From assembly GCA_044377735.1 (NCBI GenBank), contig JBILYK010000074.1, positions 1-16,775 on the forward strand: a stretch of 16,775 bases of DNA, given 5' to 3'. Positions 1 through 5,459 of the stretch are shown here, in pieces (position 1 is the stretch's first letter; every line of letters begins with the position of its first letter). The notes beneath the pieces are model-generated. The model searched no databases and was not told where the DNA came from. It was given only the letters and a program-made list of their open reading frames with translations. The position numbers were made by a program, and so were the translations under genes. Source of the stretch: Tabrizicola_A sp044377735. GTDB lineage: Bacteria > Pseudomonadota > Alphaproteobacteria > Rhodobacterales > Rhodobacteraceae.

Positions 1-438
1 GCCGCGATGCGCGAGATGTATGTGACAGGCCGCATGCACAACCGCGCGCGCATGATCGTGGCAAGCTATCTGACGAAACATCTTTTGACGGACTGGCGCG
101 TAGGTCTGCACTGGTTTGCTGACTGTCTCACCGATTGGGACCCGGCCGCCAATGCCATGGGCTGGCAATGGGTGGCGGGGTGCGGGCCAGATGCGGCCCC
201 TTACTTCCGCATCTTCAACCCGGCTGGCCAGGCAGAGAAATTCGATACCGATCAAGCCTATAGGCGCCGCTGGATTGCCGAGTTGACCCGTCAGCCGGGA
301 CCTCAGGCGCAAAGCTATTTCGCGGCCGTGCCGCGCAGTTGGCAGCTTGACCCCGCACAGCGCTATCCGCTACCGCGCATCGATCTGGCCGAAGGGCGCG
401 CCCGCGCTTTGGCGGCTTTGCAGCAAGGAAAGACTTGA
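1..438 (+). CDS. phr: Deoxyribodipyrimidine photo-lyase (CPD photolyase), C-terminal part
   Basis: This is the FAD-binding C-terminal part of a class I photolyase, which repairs UV-induced pyrimidine dimers in DNA using blue light. The reading frame is open from the first base, so the N-terminal antenna domain and most of the FAD domain lie outside the window. About 145 residues are visible. They carry the family signature around GRMHNRARMIVASYLTKHLL, then AANAMGWQW (the Asn that faces the flavin N5 and the Trp pair of the active site and electron-transfer chain) and DAAPYFRIFNP. The gene ends in TGA at 436-438, and the next gene starts at the following base, so the two are probably co-transcribed. 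In Rhodobacter sphaeroides, as I recall, phrA is controlled by the singlet-oxygen sigma factor RpoE together with a CFA-like gene; the promoter that would test this is not in the window. Confidence 0.95.
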   Translation, partial: AAMREMYVTGRMHNRARMIVASYLTKHLLTDWRVGLHWFADCLTDWDPAANAMGWQWVAGCGPDAAPYFRIFNPAGQAEKFDTDQAYRRRWIAELTRQPGPQAQSYFAAVPRSWQLDPAQRYPLPRIDLAEGRARALAALQQGKT

Positions 439-1707
439 GTGATGCCGCGTGATCTGAATACCTTGCCGAAAAAAGAACCCTTGGGGGGGTGTGTGTCGAT
501 GGACGTCCTGACGTCGGTGAAAGGCCAAACCGGCCTGCCGCGCTATTTTGTCGCCGCTTTTGCTCTGGCGAGCCGCATGCAACATGGCCGGGTGGATTTC
601 CTTTTGCCCGATGGTCGGCGCTTTCGCGTTGAGGCCCCGGGCGCGGGCCCGGTGGCCGAGGTACATGTCCATGACCCCGATGTGTTCGCCCGGCTGATCC
701 GCGAAGGCGACGTCGGCTTTTGCGAGGCCTATATGGAGGGCGGCTGGTCCACCCCTGATTTGCAAGCGGTGATGGATCTGGCCCAAGGCGGCAACAATGA
801 CGCGCTTGACCGTATGGTCGGCGTGACCTTGGTGCGGGCTTATGAGCGGTTGCGGTTTTGGCTGCAGTCGAATTCCAAACGGCAGGCCAAGAAGAATATC
901 GCCTATCACTATGATCTGGGGAATGACTTTTACCGACTTTGGCTGGATGACAGCATGACCTATTCCAGCGCGCTGTTTCGTTCGGGCCAAGAAAGCCTTG
1001 AGACGGCGCAAGAACAGAAATACGCCAGCATGGTAGATCAGATGGGCGCAAAGCCCGGAGATCATGTGCTGGAAATTGGCTGTGGTTGGGGCGGCTTTGC
1101 CGAATATGCCGCCGCCAAGCGTGGGCTAAAGGTGACGGCGCTGACGATTTCCAAGGCACAGCATGCCTATGCCGTGGCGCGGATTGCTGCTGCGGGCCTG
1201 TCGGACCGGGTCGAGATCAAGCTGCAGGACTACCGCGACGAAACGGGCGTCTATGACGGCGTCGCCTCGATCGAGATGTTCGAGGCGGTGGGTGAAAGAT
1301 ATTGGCCCATCTATTTCAACACGCTGCGCGAGCGGCTGAAACCTGGCGCGCAGGCCACGTTGCAGATCATCACCATCGCCGATGATCGTTTTGCGATGTA
1401 TCGAAAAACTGTTGATTTCATTCAAAAATACATCTTCCCGGGCGGCATGCTGCCCTCACCTTCGGCGCTGAAGGCGGAAATTGCGCGTGCGGGGTTGGAG
1501 TTTAAAGGTTCGATTGAATTTGGCCAAAGCTACAGCCAGACCCTGCGGCGTTGGCATGACACATTCAACGCCCGCTGGCATGAGGTTCAAGCCATGGGGT
1601 TTGATGACCGGTTCCGGCGGATGTGGAACATGTATCTGACCTCTTGCGCGGGGGCCTTTCAGGGTGGAAACTGCGATGTGACGCAAGTCACCCTCAAGCG
1701 CCCCTGA
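439..1707 (+). CDS. Cyclopropane-fatty-acyl-phospholipid synthase family methyltransferase
   Basis: This is a SAM-dependent methyltransferase of the CFA synthase family, which acts on unsaturated acyl chains of membrane phospholipids. The family block with HYDLGNDFY and MTYSSALF lies at residues 157-180, and the SAM-binding motif LEIGCGWGGF at 211-220. YIFPGGMLPS and the C-terminal CAGAFQGG follow. Length (422 aa) is normal. Two bicarbonate ligands of E. coli CFA synthase appear changed: the Cys of YSCAYW is Ser here, and the His of LLHTI is not present in LQIITI, while the Glu of MFE is kept. Cyclopropanation is therefore plausible but not assured; another acyl methylation is possible. The start is GTG 439 or ATG 442, directly after the photolyase stop, with AAGGAAA at 425-431. 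ATG 499, just after a run of seven G, is an alternative. Confidence 0.9.
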   Translation: MMPRDLNTLPKKEPLGGCVSMDVLTSVKGQTGLPRYFVAAFALASRMQHGRVDFLLPDGRRFRVEAPGAGPVAEVHVHDPDVFARLIREGDVGFCEAYMEGGWSTPDLQAVMDLAQGGNNDALDRMVGVTLVRAYERLRFWLQSNSKRQAKKNIAYHYDLGNDFYRLWLDDSMTYSSALFRSGQESLETAQEQKYASMVDQMGAKPGDHVLEIGCGWGGFAEYAAAKRGLKVTALTISKAQHAYAVARIAAAGLSDRVEIKLQDYRDETGVYDGVASIEMFEAVGERYWPIYFNTLRERLKPGAQATLQIITIADDRFAMYRKTVDFIQKYIFPGGMLPSPSALKAEIARAGLEFKGSIEFGQSYSQTLRRWHDTFNARWHEVQAMGFDDRFRRMWNMYLTSCAGAFQGGNCDVTQVTLKRP

Positions 1708-1734
1708 AGGCATTTTGCCTTAGTCTTACAAGCC

Positions 1735-1794
1735 GTTTTTCGATACGCCATTTTTCCAGCTGCGATTTTCCCCACATCCATTTTCCCGCCCGAG
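1735..1794 (+). repeat. Four 15-bp direct repeats upstream of trgA
   Basis: The motif RTTTTYC recurs at exact 15-base steps, at 1735, 1750, 1765 and 1780, giving four degenerate units that end just before the trgA ribosome-binding site (GAGGA, 1792-1796). The remaining 8 bases of each unit are not conserved. The frame is open through the units and in phase with trgA but has no usable start codon, so translation is unlikely. The role is unknown; a regulatory array or chance are both possible. Confidence 0.5.
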
Positions 1795-1800
1795 GATGTC

Positions 1801-2241
1801 ATGCCAACTGCGCCCAAGCTGTTTTCCGCTGTGTTTTTTGCCCTTGTGGCCGCGCTTGCGGCGCACCTGTTCATCCCGGTCTTGCCCGAGAGCACGCAGA
1901 CCAAGATGTTCCGCGAGCTTTCGGCGGTGATCGGGTTTTTCTGCGGTTGGTTCATCATGGGTCGCTCCACTGGGCGGGGCATGACCGAGGCGATCAACCG
2001 GGGGCTCGTTACCTCGGTGGCGGTCCTGTTTTGGTGCCTGTTGTTGTTCTCCATCTACTTCATGGTCCGTAAATCCACCCGGATGATGTATGACGGGCCA
2101 ATGGACGCGGTCCTGGACATTTTTGAGATGATGCTGGAATACGGGGTGCTGTTGCGCGATCCGGCGACGCCCCTGGTTTTGGTGAGCGGTGGTGTTCTGG
2201 GCGGTGTTGCGGCCGAATGGATCGGGCGGCGCTGGAATTAG
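1801..2241 (+). CDS. trgA: TrgA family membrane protein (tellurite resistance-associated)
   Basis: This is a 146-residue integral membrane protein of the TrgA family, first linked to high-level tellurite resistance in Rhodobacter sphaeroides; its molecular activity is not known. Four hydrophobic segments are visible, at about residues 7-25, 40-54, 69-89 and 124-142, joined by short charged loops including GRSTGRGMTEAINRG. It has no catalytic motif. ATG 1801 is preceded by GAGGA with a 4-base gap, a convincing ribosome-binding site. The next gene, a Nudix hydrolase in the position of trgB, follows on the same strand, which supports the family call. The 93 bases upstream hold a 15-bp periodic repeat and a weak hairpin after the previous gene, so trgA may have its own promoter. 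The name rests on recognition of the family and of the gene pair. Confidence 0.82.
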   Translation: MPTAPKLFSAVFFALVAALAAHLFIPVLPESTQTKMFRELSAVIGFFCGWFIMGRSTGRGMTEAINRGLVTSVAVLFWCLLLFSIYFMVRKSTRMMYDGPMDAVLDIFEMMLEYGVLLRDPATPLVLVSGGVLGGVAAEWIGRRWN

Positions 2242-2342
2242 GCCTATGGGCGGCTGGGCTTGTCCTGCCCCGGCTTTACCCTATCCTTGCCCTGCGCTAT
2301 CAGCGCGCACGCCCCAGCGGGCGGCCAAAGGGGCAAGTTTTC

Positions 2343-3017
2343 ATGCGATCCGACGACCAGCACATTCGCGCCCGCGCGGCCCAAACCGCCCCGGCCACCC
2401 AACGGCGCGTGGCTGTCCCGGACGATGTGGCCGTCCTGACACGTGCCGAACGCTTTGCGGGTTTCTTCGCCATTGAGGAACAGAGCCTGCGCTTTCGCCG
2501 CTTTGACGGGGCGCTGTCAGATGCGGTTATCCGTGAGGCATTTGTATCGGGCGATGCGGTGACCGTGCTGCCCTATGACCCGGTGCGCGATCGGGTCTTG
2601 TTGATTGAACAGTTCCGCGTCGGCCCGCATCTGCGCGGCGATGCCAATCCTTGGCAGCTTGAGGCGATTGCCGGGCGGATTGATGACGGCGAGACCGCCG
2701 AGGCCACCGCGATCCGCGAAGCGCAAGAAGAGGCGGGGATCGAGATCACCCGCCTTTTGCCGATTGCGGGCTATTACCCCACGCCGGGGGCGGTGACAGA
2801 GTTTCTTTATTCCTACCTTGCGCTGGTCGATTTGCCCGACAGCGCCATCGGCACCTTTGGGTTGGCCAGCGAGTCCGAGGATATCCGGGTGCATCTGGTC
2901 AGCTTTGAACAGCTGATGGCGTTGTGCGCCAGCGGCGAGGTGGGCAATGCGCCCACGCTTTTGTCGGCCCTGTGGCTGGCGCGGGAGAGGCCGACCCTGC
3001 GCGCGGCTGCGATCTGA
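2343..3017 (+). CDS. trgB: Nudix hydrolase, ADP-ribose pyrophosphatase-like (TrgB family)
   Basis: This Nudix hydrolase is predicted to cleave ADP-ribose or a related nucleoside diphosphate sugar in the cytoplasm. The Nudix box is complete: it runs from the Gly of GRIDDGE through REAQEEAGI, at residues 111-133 of the 224-aa form, and fits Gx5Ex7REUxEExGU exactly. The upstream WQLEAIAG and the downstream YYPTPGAVTE match ADP-ribose pyrophosphatases. I chose ATG 2343 because AAAGGGG lies about 10 bases upstream and the 224-aa product fits the usual size. The frame stays open back to ATG 2217, which overlaps the end of trgA; that would add 42 residues with no recognisable domain. Adjacency to trgA suggests a TrgAB unit. 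How a Nudix enzyme contributes to tellurite tolerance is not established. Confidence 0.87.
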   Translation: MRSDDQHIRARAAQTAPATQRRVAVPDDVAVLTRAERFAGFFAIEEQSLRFRRFDGALSDAVIREAFVSGDAVTVLPYDPVRDRVLLIEQFRVGPHLRGDANPWQLEAIAGRIDDGETAEATAIREAQEEAGIEITRLLPIAGYYPTPGAVTEFLYSYLALVDLPDSAIGTFGLASESEDIRVHLVSFEQLMALCASGEVGNAPTLLSALWLARERPTLRAAAI

Positions 3018-3021
3018 ACCC

Positions 3022-3049
3022 TTGCAACGTGGCACCTCAAGGGCATAAC
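3022..3049 (+). promoter_or_regulatory. Possible promoter for the GntR regulator
   Basis: TTGCAA (3022-3027) and CATAAC (3044-3049) are separated by 16 bases, in the short gap between trgB and the GntR gene. The match to a sigma-70-type promoter is partial. The GntR gene could instead be read from upstream transcription. Confidence 0.25.
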
Positions 3050-3065
3050 TGGGCCCAGCCTTTTC

Positions 3066-3737
3066 ATGAGCATGCCGATGACCGACGACGCCCGCAAAGT
3101 TCCAAGCCACGAGCTGACCTATGTCCGTCTGCGCGACATGGTGTTGTTTGGCACGCTGGCACCGGGACAGCCGGTGACCATTCAGGGCCTGATCAGCGAT
3201 CTGGGCGCGGGCATGACCCCGGTGCGCGAGGCGATCCGGCGTTTGACCGCCGAGGGCGCGCTGGAGCCGCAGGGCAACCGCCGCGTTACCGTGCCAAGGT
3301 TAGAGCCAGGGGTTTTGGACCAGTTGGCCTTTGCCCGCCTGACGATCGAGCCCCGGCTTGCCGAGCTTGCCGCCGCAAACCTGACGCCCGCGCTGATTGC
3401 CCGGCTACAGGGTCTAGATGCCACAGTGAATGACGCGATCCGCGCGGGCGATGTGACTGCCTATCTGACCGCCAACCATGCCTTCCACTTTGCTTTGTAT
3501 GAGGCGTCCGGCGCGGGTGTGCTTCTGGATATGGCGCGGTCCATGTGGCTGCGCTTTGGCCCTTCCTTGCGGGTGGTGGCCACGCTGGCCGGGGCGTCAG
3601 GCCTGCCGGACCAGCACGCCGAGGCGCTGGCCGCCATGCGCGCGGGCGAAGGCGCACGGCTGGCGCGGGCGGTGAAAGACGATATTTCTCAGGGCGTCGA
3701 AGAGGTGCGCGCGGCTTTGGCAAGGGGCGAGGTTTAA
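3066..3737 (+). CDS. GntR family transcriptional regulator, FadR subfamily (FCD domain)
   Basis: This is a DNA-binding regulator with an N-terminal winged helix-turn-helix (about residues 14-78, including MTPVREAIRRLTAEGAL) and a C-terminal FCD ligand-binding domain (about 84-215). FCD domains often bind carboxylic or amino acids, usually around a metal held by Asp/Asn and His. Here NHAFH (residues 137-141) and His184 are seen, but the usual last His is missing and the segment reads VKDDISQG, so metal binding may be altered. The ligand is unknown. ATG 3066 is the first of three close ATGs (also 3072 and 3078), and none has a clear ribosome-binding site. The nearest metabolic gene on the same strand that is not part of another unit is the aminotransferase at 5460, a plausible target, but the TetR/SDR pair lies between them. 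Confidence 0.93.
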   Translation: MSMPMTDDARKVPSHELTYVRLRDMVLFGTLAPGQPVTIQGLISDLGAGMTPVREAIRRLTAEGALEPQGNRRVTVPRLEPGVLDQLAFARLTIEPRLAELAAANLTPALIARLQGLDATVNDAIRAGDVTAYLTANHAFHFALYEASGAGVLLDMARSMWLRFGPSLRVVATLAGASGLPDQHAEALAAMRAGEGARLARAVKDDISQGVEEVRAALARGEV

Positions 3738-3769
3738 CGGGCCAAGTCTGCCAGGTGGGCCCAAGTACC

Positions 3770-3784
3770 CTCTTGCGGCAAGAG
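3770..3784. other. Small inverted repeat in the convergent gap between GntR and TetR genes
   Basis: CTCTTG and CAAGAG flank a CGG loop in the 112-base gap between two convergent genes. There is no T-run on either side, so it is at best a weak, possibly bidirectional, terminator. Nothing else was recognised in the gap. Confidence 0.3.
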
Positions 3785-3849
3785 CTGCGATTGATCTCGG
3801 TTTACTGCCAAGAACAAGACTGCCAGCAAAAGCACCATCTGTGCCTGTG

Positions 3850-4401
3850 CTAAGGTTCAAACTGCAATGCGACCTTCCCTAAAGCCATGATCTGGGCGCA
3901 AAGATCTTCTGAGGATTTCTCTGCAAGCCCCTGGACTTGAAAGTTTTTCCGGATCAGGGCGACCCCGAACAGAACCGCCAACAGCATCGCGGCCCTTTCC
4001 TGTGCTTGGGGTCCGTCAAGTTTGTCGGCAAGTGGTGCTGCCAGCCCTTGCTGCACAAACTTGCGAATACTGTCGCCCATGACCGGGTCAATGACATTCA
4101 CCAACAGCATCATGAACGGGTTTACCGAATCCGTCTCTGGATCATAGGGTCGCGAAAAGCTTTCGACGGCTTTGGCCAAAAGATGTTCACGATCAGATGC
4201 CAGCACGTCCCAAGGCGGAACATCCGCCAAGGTCGCCTCGAACAGCCCCTGCTTGCCCCCGAAATAGCGCGAAACCAGCGCTGCATCCACGCCCGCCGCC
4301 CCGGTGATGTCACGGACTGAGACATTGGAATACCCGCGCGTCCAGAAAAGTTCGCGCCCTGCTTGCAGCAGTTTTTCTTTGGTCGAGATGGGTTTTTTCA
4401 T
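3850..4401 (-). CDS. TetR/AcrR family transcriptional regulator
   Basis: This TetR-type repressor has 183 residues. The N-terminal helix-turn-helix lies at about residues 27-48 (VSVRDITGAAGVDAALVSRY) and is followed by FGGKQGLFEA, the typical join to the ligand-binding domain; the rest is a helical effector domain of unknown specificity. ATG 4401 gives the usual TetR N-terminus. An upstream in-frame ATG at 4440 would add 13 residues but falls inside the operator, so I reject it. The gene diverges from the SDR gene, and the space between them holds two matching 16-bp palindromes, so self-control and repression of the SDR are likely. Base composition is lower than around it: 29 of 60 bases are G or C in 3901-3960, against 49 of 60 in 3601-3660 of the GntR gene. 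Confidence 0.94.
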   Translation of the reverse strand: MKKPISTKEKLLQAGRELFWTRGYSNVSVRDITGAAGVDAALVSRYFGGKQGLFEATLADVPPWDVLASDREHLLAKAVESFSRPYDPETDSVNPFMMLLVNVIDPVMGDSIRKFVQQGLAAPLADKLDGPQAQERAAMLLAVLFGVALIRKNFQVQGLAEKSSEDLCAQIMALGKVALQFEP

Positions 4402-4408
4402 TGTCCCA

Positions 4409-4437
4409 TGTCTAATGGTTGAAAAAACGCAGGTCAA
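4409..4437 (-). promoter_or_regulatory. Promoter of the tetR-type gene
   Basis: On the minus strand TTGACC (4437-4432) and TAGACA (4414-4409) are 17 bases apart. The -35 box overlaps the first palindrome (4433-4448), as expected for an autoregulated repressor. The start codon lies only 8 bases after the -10 box, so transcription may begin at or next to the ATG, giving a leaderless mRNA; no ribosome-binding site is visible. Confidence 0.55.
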
Positions 4438-4448
4438 CAATCGTTGAC
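4433..4448. promoter_or_regulatory. TetR-type operator, site 1
   Basis: The 16-bp palindrome GTCAACAATCGTTGAC has perfect 6-bp arms around a 4-base centre. It overlaps the -35 boxes proposed for both divergent genes. Site 2 is its exact reverse complement, so the pair is very unlikely to be chance. The adjacent TetR protein is the obvious candidate ligand (inference). Confidence 0.75.
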
Positions 4449-4472
4449 AATGCGTCAGGGTCGCCCTAGGTG
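4444..4472 (+). promoter_or_regulatory. Promoter of the SDR gene
   Basis: TTGACA (4444-4449) and TAGGTG (4467-4472) are separated by 17 bases. The -35 box is consensus and lies in operator site 1. The expected start of transcription, near 4479, falls within operator site 2. The -10 box is weak. Confidence 0.5.
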
Positions 4473-4475
4473 GGT

Positions 4476-4491
4476 GTCAACGATTGTTGAC
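4476..4491. promoter_or_regulatory. TetR-type operator, site 2
   Basis: GTCAACGATTGTTGAC is the exact reverse complement of site 1 and begins 43 bases after it. It covers the expected transcription start of the SDR gene, a position suited to repression. Confidence 0.75.
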
Positions 4492-4499
4492 TTGTTTAT

Positions 4500-4504
4500 G
4501 GAGA
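4500..4504 (+). promoter_or_regulatory. Ribosome-binding site that sets the SDR start
   Basis: GGAGA lies 5 bases before ATG 4510. It overlaps the alternative ATG at 4498, which has no such site, so 4510 is preferred. Confidence 0.65.
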
Positions 4505-4509
4505 ACCTC

Positions 4510-5286
4510 ATGTCAAACACGGCCCTCATCACCGGTGCTTCTTCCGGCATCGGCGCGGAATTCGCCCGTTATCATGCGCGAAAAGGCGGTGACCTTGTCG
4601 TCGTCGCGCGCCGCAAAGAACCGTTGCAGGCGCTGAAGGCAGAGCTTGAAGCGGCGCATGGCATCCGCGTGACGTTACTTGCCCAAGATGTTGGAACACC
4701 GGCACAGGCCGCTGCACTATATGACGCGGTGAACGCCCAAGGGATCAAGGTTGATATCTTGATAAACAACGCCGGCTTTGGGGGGCATGGCGGGTTTCTT
4801 GACCGTGATCTTGCGAAAGATCAGGCGATGATTGATCTGAACATCTCGGCGCTTGTGACCCTGAGCCACCTTTTCGGCAACGACATGAAAACGCGAAAGG
4901 GCGGCAAGATTTTGCAGGTCTCCTCAACCGCTGGTTTCCTGCCCGGGCCTTATCAGGCGGTCTACTACGCGACGAAGGCCTTTGTGACGTCGTTCAGCCT
5001 GGCGATTGATCAAGAGTTGCGCAAAGACGGCATTACGTCGACTGCGCTGTGCCCGGGCCTTGTCCACACGGAATTTGTGTCTTCGGCGAATTTGGCGGGT
5101 ACGGGGCTTGCCAACCAAAAGGGTGCCACGGCGGCCTCTGTCGCGAAATGCGGCTACGACGCCATGATGAAGGGCAAGTTGATTGCGATCAATGAACCTC
5201 AGCTCTCCTTCATGATGAACTGGCTTATTCCCCTGATGCCGCGCCGGACGGTCCTTAAGATGATTGAGAAGATGCAGACCAAATAG
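4510..5286 (+). CDS. Short-chain dehydrogenase/reductase (SDR family)
   Basis: This is a classical SDR oxidoreductase of 258 residues. The cofactor motif TGASSGIG is at 8-15, NNAG at 86-89, the structural Asn at 111, and the catalytic Ser139, Tyr152 and Lys156 (YYATK) are in place. Two Arg after the second strand (VVARRK, 34-35) suggest NADPH rather than NADH. The whole sequence resembles the DltE/YqjQ-like group of uncharacterised SDRs; the substrate cannot be read from it. The C-terminal stretch after about 230 is hydrophobic with a basic end (LSFMMNWLIPLMPRR), as in SDRs that associate with membranes. It diverges from the TetR gene across two operators, so it is probably induced by the TetR ligand, perhaps a toxic carbonyl compound (inference). 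A hairpin follows the stop codon. Confidence 0.94.
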   Translation: MSNTALITGASSGIGAEFARYHARKGGDLVVVARRKEPLQALKAELEAAHGIRVTLLAQDVGTPAQAAALYDAVNAQGIKVDILINNAGFGGHGGFLDRDLAKDQAMIDLNISALVTLSHLFGNDMKTRKGGKILQVSSTAGFLPGPYQAVYYATKAFVTSFSLAIDQELRKDGITSTALCPGLVHTEFVSSANLAGTGLANQKGATAASVAKCGYDAMMKGKLIAINEPQLSFMMNWLIPLMPRRTVLKMIEKMQTK

Positions 5287-5305
5287 CCAGACTTGCGCGA
5301 CCCTC

Positions 5306-5341
5306 GGGCAGGTCGTTTTGACCTGCCCTAGCGCCCTTTTT
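5306..5341 (+). terminator. Rho-independent terminator after the SDR gene
   Basis: A perfect 9-bp stem, GGGCAGGTC (5306-5314) and GACCTGCCC (5320-5328), closes a GTTTT loop. The T-run (5337-5341) comes 8 bases after the stem, so the element is good but not ideal. Confidence 0.65.
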
Positions 5342-5354
5342 GGCAGCGGTCTCA

Positions 5355-5370
5355 GAATTTGATCAAATTC
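5355..5370. promoter_or_regulatory. Perfect 16-bp palindrome upstream of the aminotransferase promoter
   Basis: GAATTTGATCAAATTC is fully symmetrical and ends 1 base before the proposed -35 box. It is a probable operator for an unidentified regulator; the GntR/FCD protein encoded at 3066 is a candidate. Confidence 0.6.
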
Positions 5371-5371
5371 C

Positions 5372-5401
5372 TTGAACCCGCACAGGGTTTGATCATATCT
5401 T
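5372..5401 (+). promoter_or_regulatory. Promoter of the aminotransferase gene
   Basis: TTGAAC (5372-5377) and TATCTT (5396-5401) are 18 bases apart. Palindromic sequence lies directly upstream (5355-5370) and a related half-conserved copy runs into the -10 box, so regulation at this promoter is likely. Confidence 0.5.
5385..5400. promoter_or_regulatory. Second TTTGATCA site overlapping the -10 region
   Basis: The core TTTGATCA (5388-5395) repeats the centre of the palindrome at 5355-5370. The two centres are exactly 30 bases apart, about three helical turns, and 11 of 16 positions match. This spacing suits cooperative binding on one face of the DNA. Confidence 0.5.
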
Positions 5402-5459
5402 GCGCTCAAGCGCCCAAGGATTCCCCGGAATTGAGGGCCCGTGACCGAAGGGACATCCC

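Noticed and set aside
215..1159. A 314-codon antisense frame across photolyase and the CFA-like gene
   Set aside because: Arg/Pro/Ser-rich translation without domains, opposite two well-supported genes.
1735..1800. IFPxx pentapeptide repeats as an N-terminal extension of TrgA
   Set aside because: No ATG, GTG or TTG lies in frame between the previous stop and 1801, and a good ribosome-binding site serves ATG 1801.
5355..5397. FNR/Anr box
   Set aside because: FNR sites have TTGAT and ATCAA separated by four bases; here the halves are fused as TTTGATCAAA.
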